A program made the position numbers and the translations under genes. Positions 32,140-39,543 of a stretch of 42,741 nt of DNA are shown piece by piece. Origin of the DNA: Sphaerochaeta sp. (GTDB lineage: Bacteria > Spirochaetota > Spirochaetia > Sphaerochaetales > Sphaerochaetaceae); NCBI GenBank assembly GCA_016342655.1, contig JAEINL010000030.1, positions 1 through 42,741 on the forward strand, read 5' to 3'. Every line of letters starts with the position of its first letter. Position 1 is the first letter of the stretch. The notes below the pieces were generated by a model, which saw only the letters and a program-made list of their open reading frames with translations, ran no database searches and had not been told where the DNA came from.

Positions 32140-33962
32140 TGATATACCCAATCTATACCGAGCTTACCGAGTGCAGAGACTGTTACAAGTGTGTCCGATC
32201 CTGTCCAGTAAAGGCAATTCAGGTCCAAAATGGATCTGCAGTTGTGGTAAAGGACCGTTGCATCTACTGTGGTGCTTGTGTCGATATCTGCCCTTCCCAT
32301 GCAAAAAAGATACGCAATGACCTGGGTAGGGTGAAGCAATTTCTCAAGAGCGGACGCAGAGTGTTCTGCTCTCTTGCACCTTCTGTGTCTTCGGAATTTC
32401 CCAACAGTGTCGACTCTGTTGTTGTTGCACTCAAACGTCTGGGGTTCTTTGCCACCAGTGAGACCGCCATCGGCGCAGCTTTGGTCAGTGCAAGCATCGA
32501 AGCCTATGCAGCTGAACATGATGGGCGTTGCAACTGGATCTCAACAGCATGTCCCACAGTAGTGCAGATAGTTAAGAAGTATTATCCTTCCCTTGTCCCT
32601 TCCTTGAGCAAGGTCCCTTCACCTCTGCAGTGTCATAGCGCATATCTGCGAAAGCTCTATGGGCAGGATATTGGCATAGTTTTTATCGGACCTTGTATTG
32701 CGAAGAAGATTGAGGCTGATGAGACTCCCGGGTATCCTGATTTTGTGCTGACCTTCGGCGAACTCCACACCTGGTTGGAAGAGGAGGACATTGACCTGGA
32801 TACGATAACAAGTGAGCTGATTGGAGGGAAAGAGACTGTCCCGGCCTTTCTTCCTAGCGCTGCAGGCAAGTCAACGCTCTATCCAGTGGAAGGGGGCATG
32901 ATTGCCTCCCTCAATTGGGGTAATGATCCATTTCAGACCCATGCTATCGCTATAAGTGGCTCAGAACAAGTTGGCAGCACCCTGCAAGGTATGGTCGATG
33001 ATAACCAAAACTCTGATTTTCTGGAATTGCTTTTCTGTGAGGGAGGATGCATCAACGGCCCAGGGGCGGCATCCGGGAGGTCCTCTGCCTCCAAGAAGGG
33101 ACTCTCTTCCCGTTTTACCCGCTCTAGGATTACAGAGCCTCAGAAGATATTCGGTGGTGATCCTATCTTTGTATCAGAGCTTCTCAAGGGTGGTTATCCG
33201 CTGATAGAGAAAGCAGGAAGTGTCGATTCTTGTGTTTCTTCTCCTCGTTTTGGAGTGCTTCATGCTGAAGAAGAGATTGAGCATGCCCTGCACCTTTTGG
33301 GCAAGGCTGACAAACGCGAGGAACTCAACTGCGGTGGCTGTGGCTATAATAGCTGCAGGGAGATGGCCATAGCCTATCTTGACGGCATGGCTGAGCCTGA
33401 GATGTGCGTCACCAAGATGCGCAAGGAAGCGCAGAGTAAGATGGACGTGCTGTTGCGCACCATCCCCATAGGGGTGGTCATCGTTGATGACATGCTGAAG
33501 ATAGTAGATTGCAACAGTGGTTTTCTTCGCCTCTTCTCTGAGGTGGACTTTCCCTTGGAAGAGGCCGCCCTCGATATGGTCGCCGGTCTGCCTTTGGAGC
33601 GGTTTGTGCCGTTTCACGAGAAGTTCCGCGAGCAGTTTACCTATGCCAAGGCAGAGCAATATCGCCTACACTACCAGGACAAGTACTTGCGTGTAACCTT
33701 TTTTTCAGTAGAGAAACAGAGGCTTGTCGGAGCCCTCTTTGAAGACATCACCACACCAACTGTGCGTAGGGAGACTGTTATCAAGAAAGCTGAGAGCGTC
33801 ATACAGAAGAGCTTGGAGACCGTACAGCAGATAGCATCCCTGTTGGGGGAGAATGCTGCCGATACTGAGATTATGCTCAATAGTCTCATCGATGCATTCA
33901 AGGTCCCCGGCAATGGGGAAATCGAAGGCTTTACCAAAGATGAGCAACAGGACCTGTCATGA
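32139..33962 (+). CDS. putative sensory [FeFe]-hydrogenase with PAS domain (HydS/HfsB-like)
   Basis: A 607-aa multi-domain Fe-S protein. Two ferredoxin clusters (C12/15/18/22 and C41/44/47/51) lead to the H-cluster region with three Cys motifs: L1 TACP (C138), L2 GPCIAKKIE (C186) and L3 FCEGGCINGPG (C300, C304). L1 has Ala where catalytic hydrogenases have the proton-transfer Cys, typical of slow sensory enzymes. A four-Cys Fe-S domain follows (C398, C401, C406, C423), then a PAS domain (about 430-545) and a C-terminal helical tail. The start is GTG at 32139 with AAGGAG upstream. The stop overlaps the PP2C gene. Known group C sensory hydrogenases pair with a phosphatase or kinase in this way. 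Role: sensing H2 or redox state (inferred). Confidence 0.85.
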   Translation: MIYPIYTELTECRDCYKCVRSCPVKAIQVQNGSAVVVKDRCIYCGACVDICPSHAKKIRNDLGRVKQFLKSGRRVFCSLAPSVSSEFPNSVDSVVVALKRLGFFATSETAIGAALVSASIEAYAAEHDGRCNWISTACPTVVQIVKKYYPSLVPSLSKVPSPLQCHSAYLRKLYGQDIGIVFIGPCIAKKIEADETPGYPDFVLTFGELHTWLEEEDIDLDTITSELIGGKETVPAFLPSAAGKSTLYPVEGGMIASLNWGNDPFQTHAIAISGSEQVGSTLQGMVDDNQNSDFLELLFCEGGCINGPGAASGRSSASKKGLSSRFTRSRITEPQKIFGGDPIFVSELLKGGYPLIEKAGSVDSCVSSPRFGVLHAEEEIEHALHLLGKADKREELNCGGCGYNSCREMAIAYLDGMAEPEMCVTKMRKEAQSKMDVLLRTIPIGVVIVDDMLKIVDCNSGFLRLFSEVDFPLEEAALDMVAGLPLERFVPFHEKFREQFTYAKAEQYRLHYQDKYLRVTFFSVEKQRLVGALFEDITTPTVRRETVIKKAESVIQKSLETVQQIASLLGENAADTEIMLNSLIDAFKVPGNGEIEGFTKDEQQDLS

Positions 33963-35152
33963 ACGATCTCTTCATTGATGTTGACTATGCACAGATTTAC
34001 AAGAGCGGGCAGAAAATAGGCGGAGATGTCTTTTTGCTGTCGCGCAATCCCGATAGGGAGCAGATAGTCTGCACCCTTAGCGATGGTCTGGGCAGTGGCG
34101 TAAAGGCCAATGTGCTGGCAAGCCTCACCGCCCATATGGCACATAAGCTGAGTTTCAGTGAAATGGACCTCACTCACTCAGCAAAGATCATCATGAACAC
34201 CTTGCCTGTGTGCAAGGAACGCAAGATAAGTTATGCAACCTTCAGTATTGTCGATATCCGTCATCCGTCGCTGAATGATATCAGGGTGAACCTGGTCGAA
34301 TATGATAATCCTTTGGCACTGCTGTTCAGGGAGAGCACACCTGTGCAATGGGAACGGGAGAAGATTGAACTCCATCGTGAGGGGGCCTTCAAGAAGGAAG
34401 AGCTGTCTCGCTCATCGTTACAGATGACTGTGGGGGATCGTCTGATAGTATTCAGTGATGGGGTCACCCAAGCGGGGATGGGTAAGGCCTTACCACTTGG
34501 ATGGCGTCTTGGTGGGGTGCGCGAATATGCCCAGCAGCAGATAGAGAAGAACCCGAGCATTTCCAGCCATGATCTCAGCCGTAGCATTGCACGTAAGGCA
34601 AATGGCCTTGACAGGCTCGCTCCCAAGGATGACATCACCGTTATGGTGGTATATGTCCGTAGACCCAGACGGACTCTTGTTGTTACCGGTCCTCCCTTTA
34701 CCAAGGAGAAGGATGAAATTCTCGCTGAAAAGTTACGTGCCTTCGAAGGAAGGAAAATCCTCAGTGGTGGTACCACGGCCCTTATTGTATCTCGTCTGTT
34801 TAATAAGAAGATAAAGGTCGACCTGTCCTGCTGGTCGCCTGAAGTACCTCCGGTCTCGATTATGGAGGGCATTGATCTGGTGACTGAGGGAATGCTTACC
34901 CTCAGCAAGGTGGCAACAGCCCTAGAGCAGAAGAAACCTGTACGAACACTGCCCAACGATGCAGTACGCAAGTTTGTGGAGGTTATGCAGGACAGTGATC
35001 AGGTTCACTTCATAGTGGGTACGAAGATCAACGAAGCACACCAGGATCCTAGCATTCCTGTGGAGATAGGAATCCGTCGCACGATAGTCGGGAGAGTGAG
35101 AAAAGCTCTCGAGGATAATTATCTGAAAGAGACCTCACAAGAGTACTTGTAG
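33959..35152 (+). CDS. SpoIIE-type PP2C protein phosphatase (HfsC-like)
   Basis: A 397-aa protein whose N-terminal half is a PP2C/SpoIIE phosphatase domain: GGDVFLL near residue 22, LSDGLGSGVKA, a central FSDGVTQAG, and the metal-binding DDITVMVVYV near residue 225. The C-terminal about 170 residues form a second region that I do not recognise. The start overlaps the PAS-hydrogenase stop by four bases. The pairing suggests that the hydrogenase's redox state controls this phosphatase, acting on an unidentified phosphoprotein such as an anti-sigma-type partner (inference). Confidence 0.85.
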   Translation: MNDLFIDVDYAQIYKSGQKIGGDVFLLSRNPDREQIVCTLSDGLGSGVKANVLASLTAHMAHKLSFSEMDLTHSAKIIMNTLPVCKERKISYATFSIVDIRHPSLNDIRVNLVEYDNPLALLFRESTPVQWEREKIELHREGAFKKEELSRSSLQMTVGDRLIVFSDGVTQAGMGKALPLGWRLGGVREYAQQQIEKNPSISSHDLSRSIARKANGLDRLAPKDDITVMVVYVRRPRRTLVVTGPPFTKEKDEILAEKLRAFEGRKILSGGTTALIVSRLFNKKIKVDLSCWSPEVPPVSIMEGIDLVTEGMLTLSKVATALEQKKPVRTLPNDAVRKFVEVMQDSDQVHFIVGTKINEAHQDPSIPVEIGIRRTIVGRVRKALEDNYLKETSQEYL

Positions 35153-35168
35153 GGGCGAGGAGTTTTGT

Positions 35169-35435
35169 ATGGCAAAGAGAGCGAAAGTAACGGTAAAAAT
35201 CTGTGTCGGGACTGCCTGTTTTGTTCAAGGAGGAGCCGATCTGTTGCTGTATGATGAGTTTTTAGACCCAATAATTCTTGCAAATTGTGAGATTGAAGGT
35301 GTCTCATGTCTGGGGAAATGTAAGGAGGCCGACTCGAAGGAAGGGGCTCCCTTTGTACAGATAGGCTCTAGCATCCATGGCGACATGACAGAGGAGAAGT
35401 TCTGCCGATTGCTCTCGGAGGCCGTCCATGCTTGA
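35169..35435 (+). CDS. thioredoxin-like [2Fe-2S] ferredoxin, second copy
   Basis: An 88-aa small [2Fe-2S] protein paralogous in layout to the first gene of the cluster. Ligands are CVGTACFVQGG and VSCLGKCKEADSK. GAGGAG lies before the ATG, 16 bases after the phosphatase stop. It overlaps the catalytic-type hydrogenase start by eight bases. Likely it feeds or drains electrons for that enzyme. Confidence 0.82.
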   Translation: MAKRAKVTVKICVGTACFVQGGADLLLYDEFLDPIILANCEIEGVSCLGKCKEADSKEGAPFVQIGSSIHGDMTEEKFCRLLSEAVHA

Positions 35436-36897
35436 GCTGAACAACCAGTACAATCAGATCAGGGCAAAGGTGCAGATTGAGGTGCTCAAGCAGTTTTTTG
35501 ATGACACCTTAGTGCAAAATGCAGATAAGATTCCTTTTTACATCATTCCTAAGAACCGTATACCCAACAGATGCTGCATCTATAAGGAGCGTGCAATGAT
35601 CCGTTACAGGATTATGGCAATGCTAGGTATCAATATTGAAGTGGATGATGAAGAAATGAAGAGCCTCAGTGAGTATGTGAAGGAGGCTCTGATACAGCAG
35701 GCTCCACCATTTCCCATTCTTACCACCATCTCCACTGCCTGCTCTGCCTGCCCGCCTGAACGGTATCTTATCAGTGATGCATGCAGGGGGTGTTTTGCCC
35801 GTCCTTGTCTGGCTAACTGTCCCAAGGATTGCATATCTTTCATAAACGGGAAGGCTCATATCGACGAAAGCCGGTGTATTCGTTGCGGCAAGTGCGAAGG
35901 TGTCTGTCCCTTCCATGCTGTTGTCCATATCCCTGTTCCCTGTGAACAGGCTTGCCCGGTTGATGCGTTGAAGAAGAATGCAGAGGGGTATGTCGAAATT
36001 GACCATAAGAAGTGCATAAGCTGTGGCCGTTGTGCCGTTAGTTGTCCTTTCGGGGCGATCGTAGAGCGTTCTGGGCTTATTCCCGTGGTGAAAATGCTCA
36101 AGGCCAAGGCTCATATGACTGCCATGATAGCCCCGGCTATCGAGGGACAGTTCCCTGGCACCTTATCTCAGATTAAGAGTGCTTTGCTTGCAACGGGTTT
36201 TTCCTCGGTTGTGGAGGTCTCCCAAGGAGCTGAGACTACCTGTGTACATGAGGCAGAGGAGCTGTTGAGCAGAAAAGAGAACAAACTGGGTTATATGACC
36301 ACCAGCTGCTGCCCTGCCTACATGGAGATAGTGGACAAGCATCTCCCCTTCCTTTCCCAAAAGCGATCTTCAGCCCTCTCTCCCATGGGCTATACCGCCC
36401 AGTGGTGTAAAGAGCAGAATTCAGAGACAAAGACCATTTTTATCGGTCCCTGTCTTGCAAAGAAGGTTGAAGCGGCCAAAATGGAAAGTATCGACGGGGT
36501 AATGACCTTCGTTGAACTTGCTTCCTTGTTTCTTGCCAAGGGTATAGACGTGCGTGAGATGGAAGGCTCTGACTTAGGGGATACCACCTTATTTGAGGAT
36601 TGCCGTGAGTTCGCCCTCTCCAGTGGAGTCGCTTCCAGTGTCTTGAGACGTCTGGAAAACCCACAAGATGTGGCGGTGCTTTCTATTGATGGGATAGACA
36701 AGAGGATGTACAGGACTATGAAGATTTGGGAGAAACGAGCCCCAGAAGCAGACTTGATTGAGGTCATGTGTTGTGAGGGGGGGTGTATCAGCGGCCCTGG
36801 TACTGTAGTCAAGCCTTCTGTTGCCAAACGCCTGCGTGGAGGAAACAATGCCTCTTCCCCAGTCAAGGCGATGCGTGAACCAATAGCACGGAGGTAA
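35428..36897 (+). CDS. [FeFe]-hydrogenase-like protein with extra ferredoxin clusters (HfsD-like)
   Basis: A 489-aa protein with an N-terminal unrecognised region (1-100), multiple ferredoxin-type cysteines (C119/122/127/131, C150/153/156/160, C172/C176, C196/199/202/206), and the H-cluster domain. L1 reads TTSCCPAY (C294 and C295, so the proton-transfer Cys is present), L2 reads IGPCLAKKVEA (C342), and L3 reads EVMCCEGGCISGPG (C449, C453). L2 has Gly where the usual MPC has Met. It is thus a better candidate for catalytic H2 production or oxidation than the PAS protein. The gene order (2Fe-2S, PAS-hydrogenase, PP2C, 2Fe-2S, hydrogenase) resembles the hfs cluster of Thermoanaerobacterium. H-cluster maturases (HydEFG) are not in the window. 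Confidence 0.85.
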   Translation: MLELNNQYNQIRAKVQIEVLKQFFDDTLVQNADKIPFYIIPKNRIPNRCCIYKERAMIRYRIMAMLGINIEVDDEEMKSLSEYVKEALIQQAPPFPILTTISTACSACPPERYLISDACRGCFARPCLANCPKDCISFINGKAHIDESRCIRCGKCEGVCPFHAVVHIPVPCEQACPVDALKKNAEGYVEIDHKKCISCGRCAVSCPFGAIVERSGLIPVVKMLKAKAHMTAMIAPAIEGQFPGTLSQIKSALLATGFSSVVEVSQGAETTCVHEAEELLSRKENKLGYMTTSCCPAYMEIVDKHLPFLSQKRSSALSPMGYTAQWCKEQNSETKTIFIGPCLAKKVEAAKMESIDGVMTFVELASLFLAKGIDVREMEGSDLGDTTLFEDCREFALSSGVASSVLRRLENPQDVAVLSIDGIDKRMYRTMKIWEKRAPEADLIEVMCCEGGCISGPGTVVKPSVAKRLRGGNNASSPVKAMREPIARR

Positions 36898-36901
36898 GTG
36901 T

Positions 36902-37384
36902 ATGAGTGCCGTATGTCTGGAAGGACCTTTACTCGATCAGGTAGAAACCCTTGTAGGACCTTGGGAGCTCAGTATCGAACGACGATACTGCCATCTCGCC
37001 AATGTCTCTGCCCTGCTGTGGAACCATTTTGAGCATAGTAACTGGGTAGGGTTCTACGTGAGGCAACCAGGGGAGGACCGCCTTATCCTAGGTCCTTTTC
37101 AGGGAAAGGTTGCCTGCACTGATATAGCATTCTCCAGAGGCGTATGCGGTAAGGCCGCAAGGACCAAAGAGAGCCAGCGTATAGCAGATGTGCACCTGTT
37201 CCCCGGTCATATCACCTGTGATGATGAATCACGAAGCGAGCTGGTTGTGCCTATAGTCGATAAGGAGAATACCCTTGTCGCCCTGCTTGATGTGGATAGT
37301 CCCCTTAGGGACCGTTTCACCGAGGAAGATCAGAAATTGTTGGAAGCTGTTGCTTTGGTGCTGGGTGAAAGGCTTTGGTCTTGA
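36902..37384 (+). CDS. msrC: free methionine-(R)-sulfoxide reductase, GAF domain
   Basis: A 160-aa GAF-domain reductase (fRMsr/YebR type), which repairs free methionine (R)-sulfoxide. The three conserved cysteines lie in GKVACTDI, GVCGKAA and GHITCDDESRSE, with the conserved NWVGFYV and LVVPIVDKENTLVALLDVDSP. The 3' end overlaps the thrS promoter (37381 on). It starts five bases after the hydrogenase stop, so it is co-transcribed with a redox cluster, consistent with oxidative-stress repair in an anaerobe (inference). Confidence 0.9.
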   Translation: MSAVCLEGPLLDQVETLVGPWELSIERRYCHLANVSALLWNHFEHSNWVGFYVRQPGEDRLILGPFQGKVACTDIAFSRGVCGKAARTKESQRIADVHLFPGHITCDDESRSELVVPIVDKENTLVALLDVDSPLRDRFTEEDQKLLEAVALVLGERLWS

Positions 37385-37409
37385 CTAATTGGTATCTTGT
37401 GCGCATTCT
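37381..37409 (+). promoter_or_regulatory. promoter of the thrS T-box transcript
   Basis: TTGACT (37381-37386) and CATTCT (37404-37409) with a 17-base spacer. The -35 box overlaps the msrC stop. The same -10 box is used before lemA. Confidence 0.5.
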
Positions 37410-37415
37410 TACAGC

Positions 37416-37714
37416 AAGGCATTGAGAAAGACAAGTAGTCGATAGCGGTGTGACAGAGAGGACTCCCACGGTAGTGGTTGAGAGGAGTCTGACGAGCGCC
37501 CGATGAAAACCCCTTTTGAGCCGCATACCGAACCCTTCTAGTAGGCTATGCCGCACACCTGGCGAAACAGGTAGAACGAGCGTCCTGTCCAGTGTCCTAG
37601 AGCTGGTGGGGAAGCAAGGTGGAACCGCGGAAACATGAGAGCTTTCATGCCTTCGTCCTTGCCGGATACGGAATATGCCGTAACGGGAAGACGTTGGCAT
37701 GAAGGCTTTTTTTT
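37416..37714 (+). promoter_or_regulatory. T-box leader (threonine) upstream of thrS
   Basis: A tRNA-sensing riboswitch leader of about 300 nt. Recognised elements, in order: GAAAGACAAGTAG at the stem I 5' side; a distal stem GACTCC/GGAGTC; a specifier loop GATGAAAACC whose codon ACC (37509-37511) encodes threonine; an AGTAGG segment (stem III region); the T-box core AAGGTGGAACCGCGG (37616-37630); and a terminator stem (37640-37651 with 37696-37707, 12 bp with one G-U) followed by eight Ts (to 37714). Uncharged tRNA-Thr would favour the antiterminator and raise thrS expression. The specifier matches the downstream gene, which supports function. T-boxes are rare outside Firmicutes. Confidence 0.92.
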
Positions 37715-37738
37715 AGGTATTGTTGTAAGGAGATAGAA

Positions 37739-39484
37739 ATGGCTAAAGTGGAAGTGGGAGAGAGACTCTCCAAGATCCGTCACTCAATGTCGCACGTAAT
37801 GGCCGAGGCTGTCCTGGAGATGTTCCCCAGTGCACAAATTGCCATCGGACCTTCGATCGAGAACGGATTCTATTATGATTTTGACCTGCCAAGGCAGTTG
37901 GTCGCCGACGATCTACAAGAGATTACAGAGAAGATGCGTGCCATCATCGCTGAGAACAAACCCTTTGTCCGTACGGTGGTAAGCCGCGAAGAGGCACAGA
38001 AGATGTTTGCCTTTCAGACGTACAAGCTTGAGTTGATCAATGCAATTCCCGAAGATGAAGAGGTCTCCCTCTACAGTGTCGGAGAATTTACAGATCTCTG
38101 TCGTGGGCCTCATGTTGAATCCTCCAAAGAGCTCAAGGCGGATGCTTTCAAGCTTATGAGCATCGCCGGTGCATACTGGAGAGGCAAAGAGACCAACCCT
38201 ATGCTTACCCGTATATATGGTACTGCTTGGACAAATGCCAAGGAGCTCAGGCTTTACATGCAGCACCTTGAGGATGTGGAGAAAAGAGATCACCGCAAGC
38301 TTGGTAAGGACCTGGACCTTTTCAGTCTGCATGAAGAGGCAGGCCCCGGCTTGGTCTACTGGCACCCGATGGGGGCTAGAATCCGTCAGGCTATTGAGAG
38401 CTTCTGGAGAGATGAGCACTATGCTAATGGCTATGAGATGGTCTATACCCCCCATATCGGCAAGTCGTGGCTCTGGGAGACCAGTGGTCACCTCGGCTTC
38501 TACAAGGAAGGAATGTACCCTCCGATGGAGCTGGACAAGAGCGACTATTATGTCAAACCGATGAACTGTCCGTTCCATATCATGATCTACAACAACAGTA
38601 AGCACTCTTACCGTGACCTTCCCTTCCGATGGGCAGAGCTTGGAACCGTCTATCGATATGAGAAGGCAGGAGCGATGCACGGCCTGATGCGAGTTCGAGG
38701 CTTTACCCAGGATGATGCACACCTGTTCGTCACACCTGACCAGATGCAAGAGGAAATTTTGGAAGTGCTTAGGTTTTCACTGCACATGCTCAAGTCCTTT
38801 GGCTTTACTGAGATCAACGCATACCTTTCCACCATGCCTGAGAAGGCTGTTGGTGATCCCAAGCGTTGGGCTGATGCTACAGAAGCCCTTCGTGAGGCAA
38901 TTGAGGCTGAGGGCCTGAGCTACGAGGTTGATGAAGGTGGTGGTGCTTTCTATGGTCCCAAGATTGACCTGAAGGTGAAGGATGCCATCGGTCGTGAGTG
39001 GCAGCTCTCTACCATCCAGTTCGACTTCAACGAACCTGAACGCTTCAACATGACCTTTGTGGACCGTGACGGGGTGGAAAAGCGTCCGTATATGATTCAC
39101 CGTGCCTTGCTTGGTTCGCTGGAACGGTTTTTCGGTGTCCTTATCGAACACTATGCAGGGGCTTTCCCCCCATGGTTGGCTCCTGAGCAGATCAAGATAA
39201 TCCCTGTTGGGGAAAACTTCTTCGACTATGCAAAAGAGCTTGAGAAGCGACTCCGCAAGGAAGGTTTCCGCGTTTCTGCAGACCTTGGTGATGACCGGAT
39301 GAATGCAAAGATCCGCAACGCTCAGCAGTTGAAGATACCATACATGCTAATTCTAGGAGAACGTGAGGCTGAAAATGACCAGGTCTCTGTTCGCTACAGA
39401 AGTGGCAAGCAGGAGAATGGTATTGCTACCGAGGCTTTTATAGCTTCTGTGAAAGCTACGATTGCAAGCAAAGAACAGCTGTAA
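37739..39484 (+). CDS. thrS: threonyl-tRNA synthetase lacking the TGS domain
   Basis: A class II aminoacyl-tRNA synthetase that charges tRNA-Thr. The sequence starts directly with the editing domain (HSMSHVMAEAV, CRGPHV), without the N-terminal TGS domain of about 60 residues, giving 581 aa where most have about 640. The catalytic domain contains the zinc Cys in KPMNCPFH, the class II motif 2 region RYEKAGAMHGLMRVRGFTQDDAH, and motif 3 MIHRALLGSLERF. The anticodon-binding domain is at the C-terminus. AAGGAG precedes the ATG. It is controlled by the T-box directly upstream. Confidence 0.97.
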   Translation: MAKVEVGERLSKIRHSMSHVMAEAVLEMFPSAQIAIGPSIENGFYYDFDLPRQLVADDLQEITEKMRAIIAENKPFVRTVVSREEAQKMFAFQTYKLELINAIPEDEEVSLYSVGEFTDLCRGPHVESSKELKADAFKLMSIAGAYWRGKETNPMLTRIYGTAWTNAKELRLYMQHLEDVEKRDHRKLGKDLDLFSLHEEAGPGLVYWHPMGARIRQAIESFWRDEHYANGYEMVYTPHIGKSWLWETSGHLGFYKEGMYPPMELDKSDYYVKPMNCPFHIMIYNNSKHSYRDLPFRWAELGTVYRYEKAGAMHGLMRVRGFTQDDAHLFVTPDQMQEEILEVLRFSLHMLKSFGFTEINAYLSTMPEKAVGDPKRWADATEALREAIEAEGLSYEVDEGGGAFYGPKIDLKVKDAIGREWQLSTIQFDFNEPERFNMTFVDRDGVEKRPYMIHRALLGSLERFFGVLIEHYAGAFPPWLAPEQIKIIPVGENFFDYAKELEKRLRKEGFRVSADLGDDRMNAKIRNAQQLKIPYMLILGEREAENDQVSVRYRSGKQENGIATEAFIASVKATIASKEQL

Positions 39485-39500
39485 AGCATGATGAACAGAT

Positions 39501-39530
39501 GCAAGAAGCCGGAGTAATCCGGCTTCTTGC
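39501..39530 (+). terminator. hairpin after thrS, before the carboxypeptidase gene
   Basis: GCAAGAAGCCGGA (39501-39513) pairs perfectly with TCCGGCTTCTTGC (39518-39530) around a 4-base loop. There is no clear T-run, so it may attenuate rather than stop transcription into the next gene, whose ribosome site follows at once. Confidence 0.6.
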
Positions 39531-39543
39531 CTTGGAGGATACG

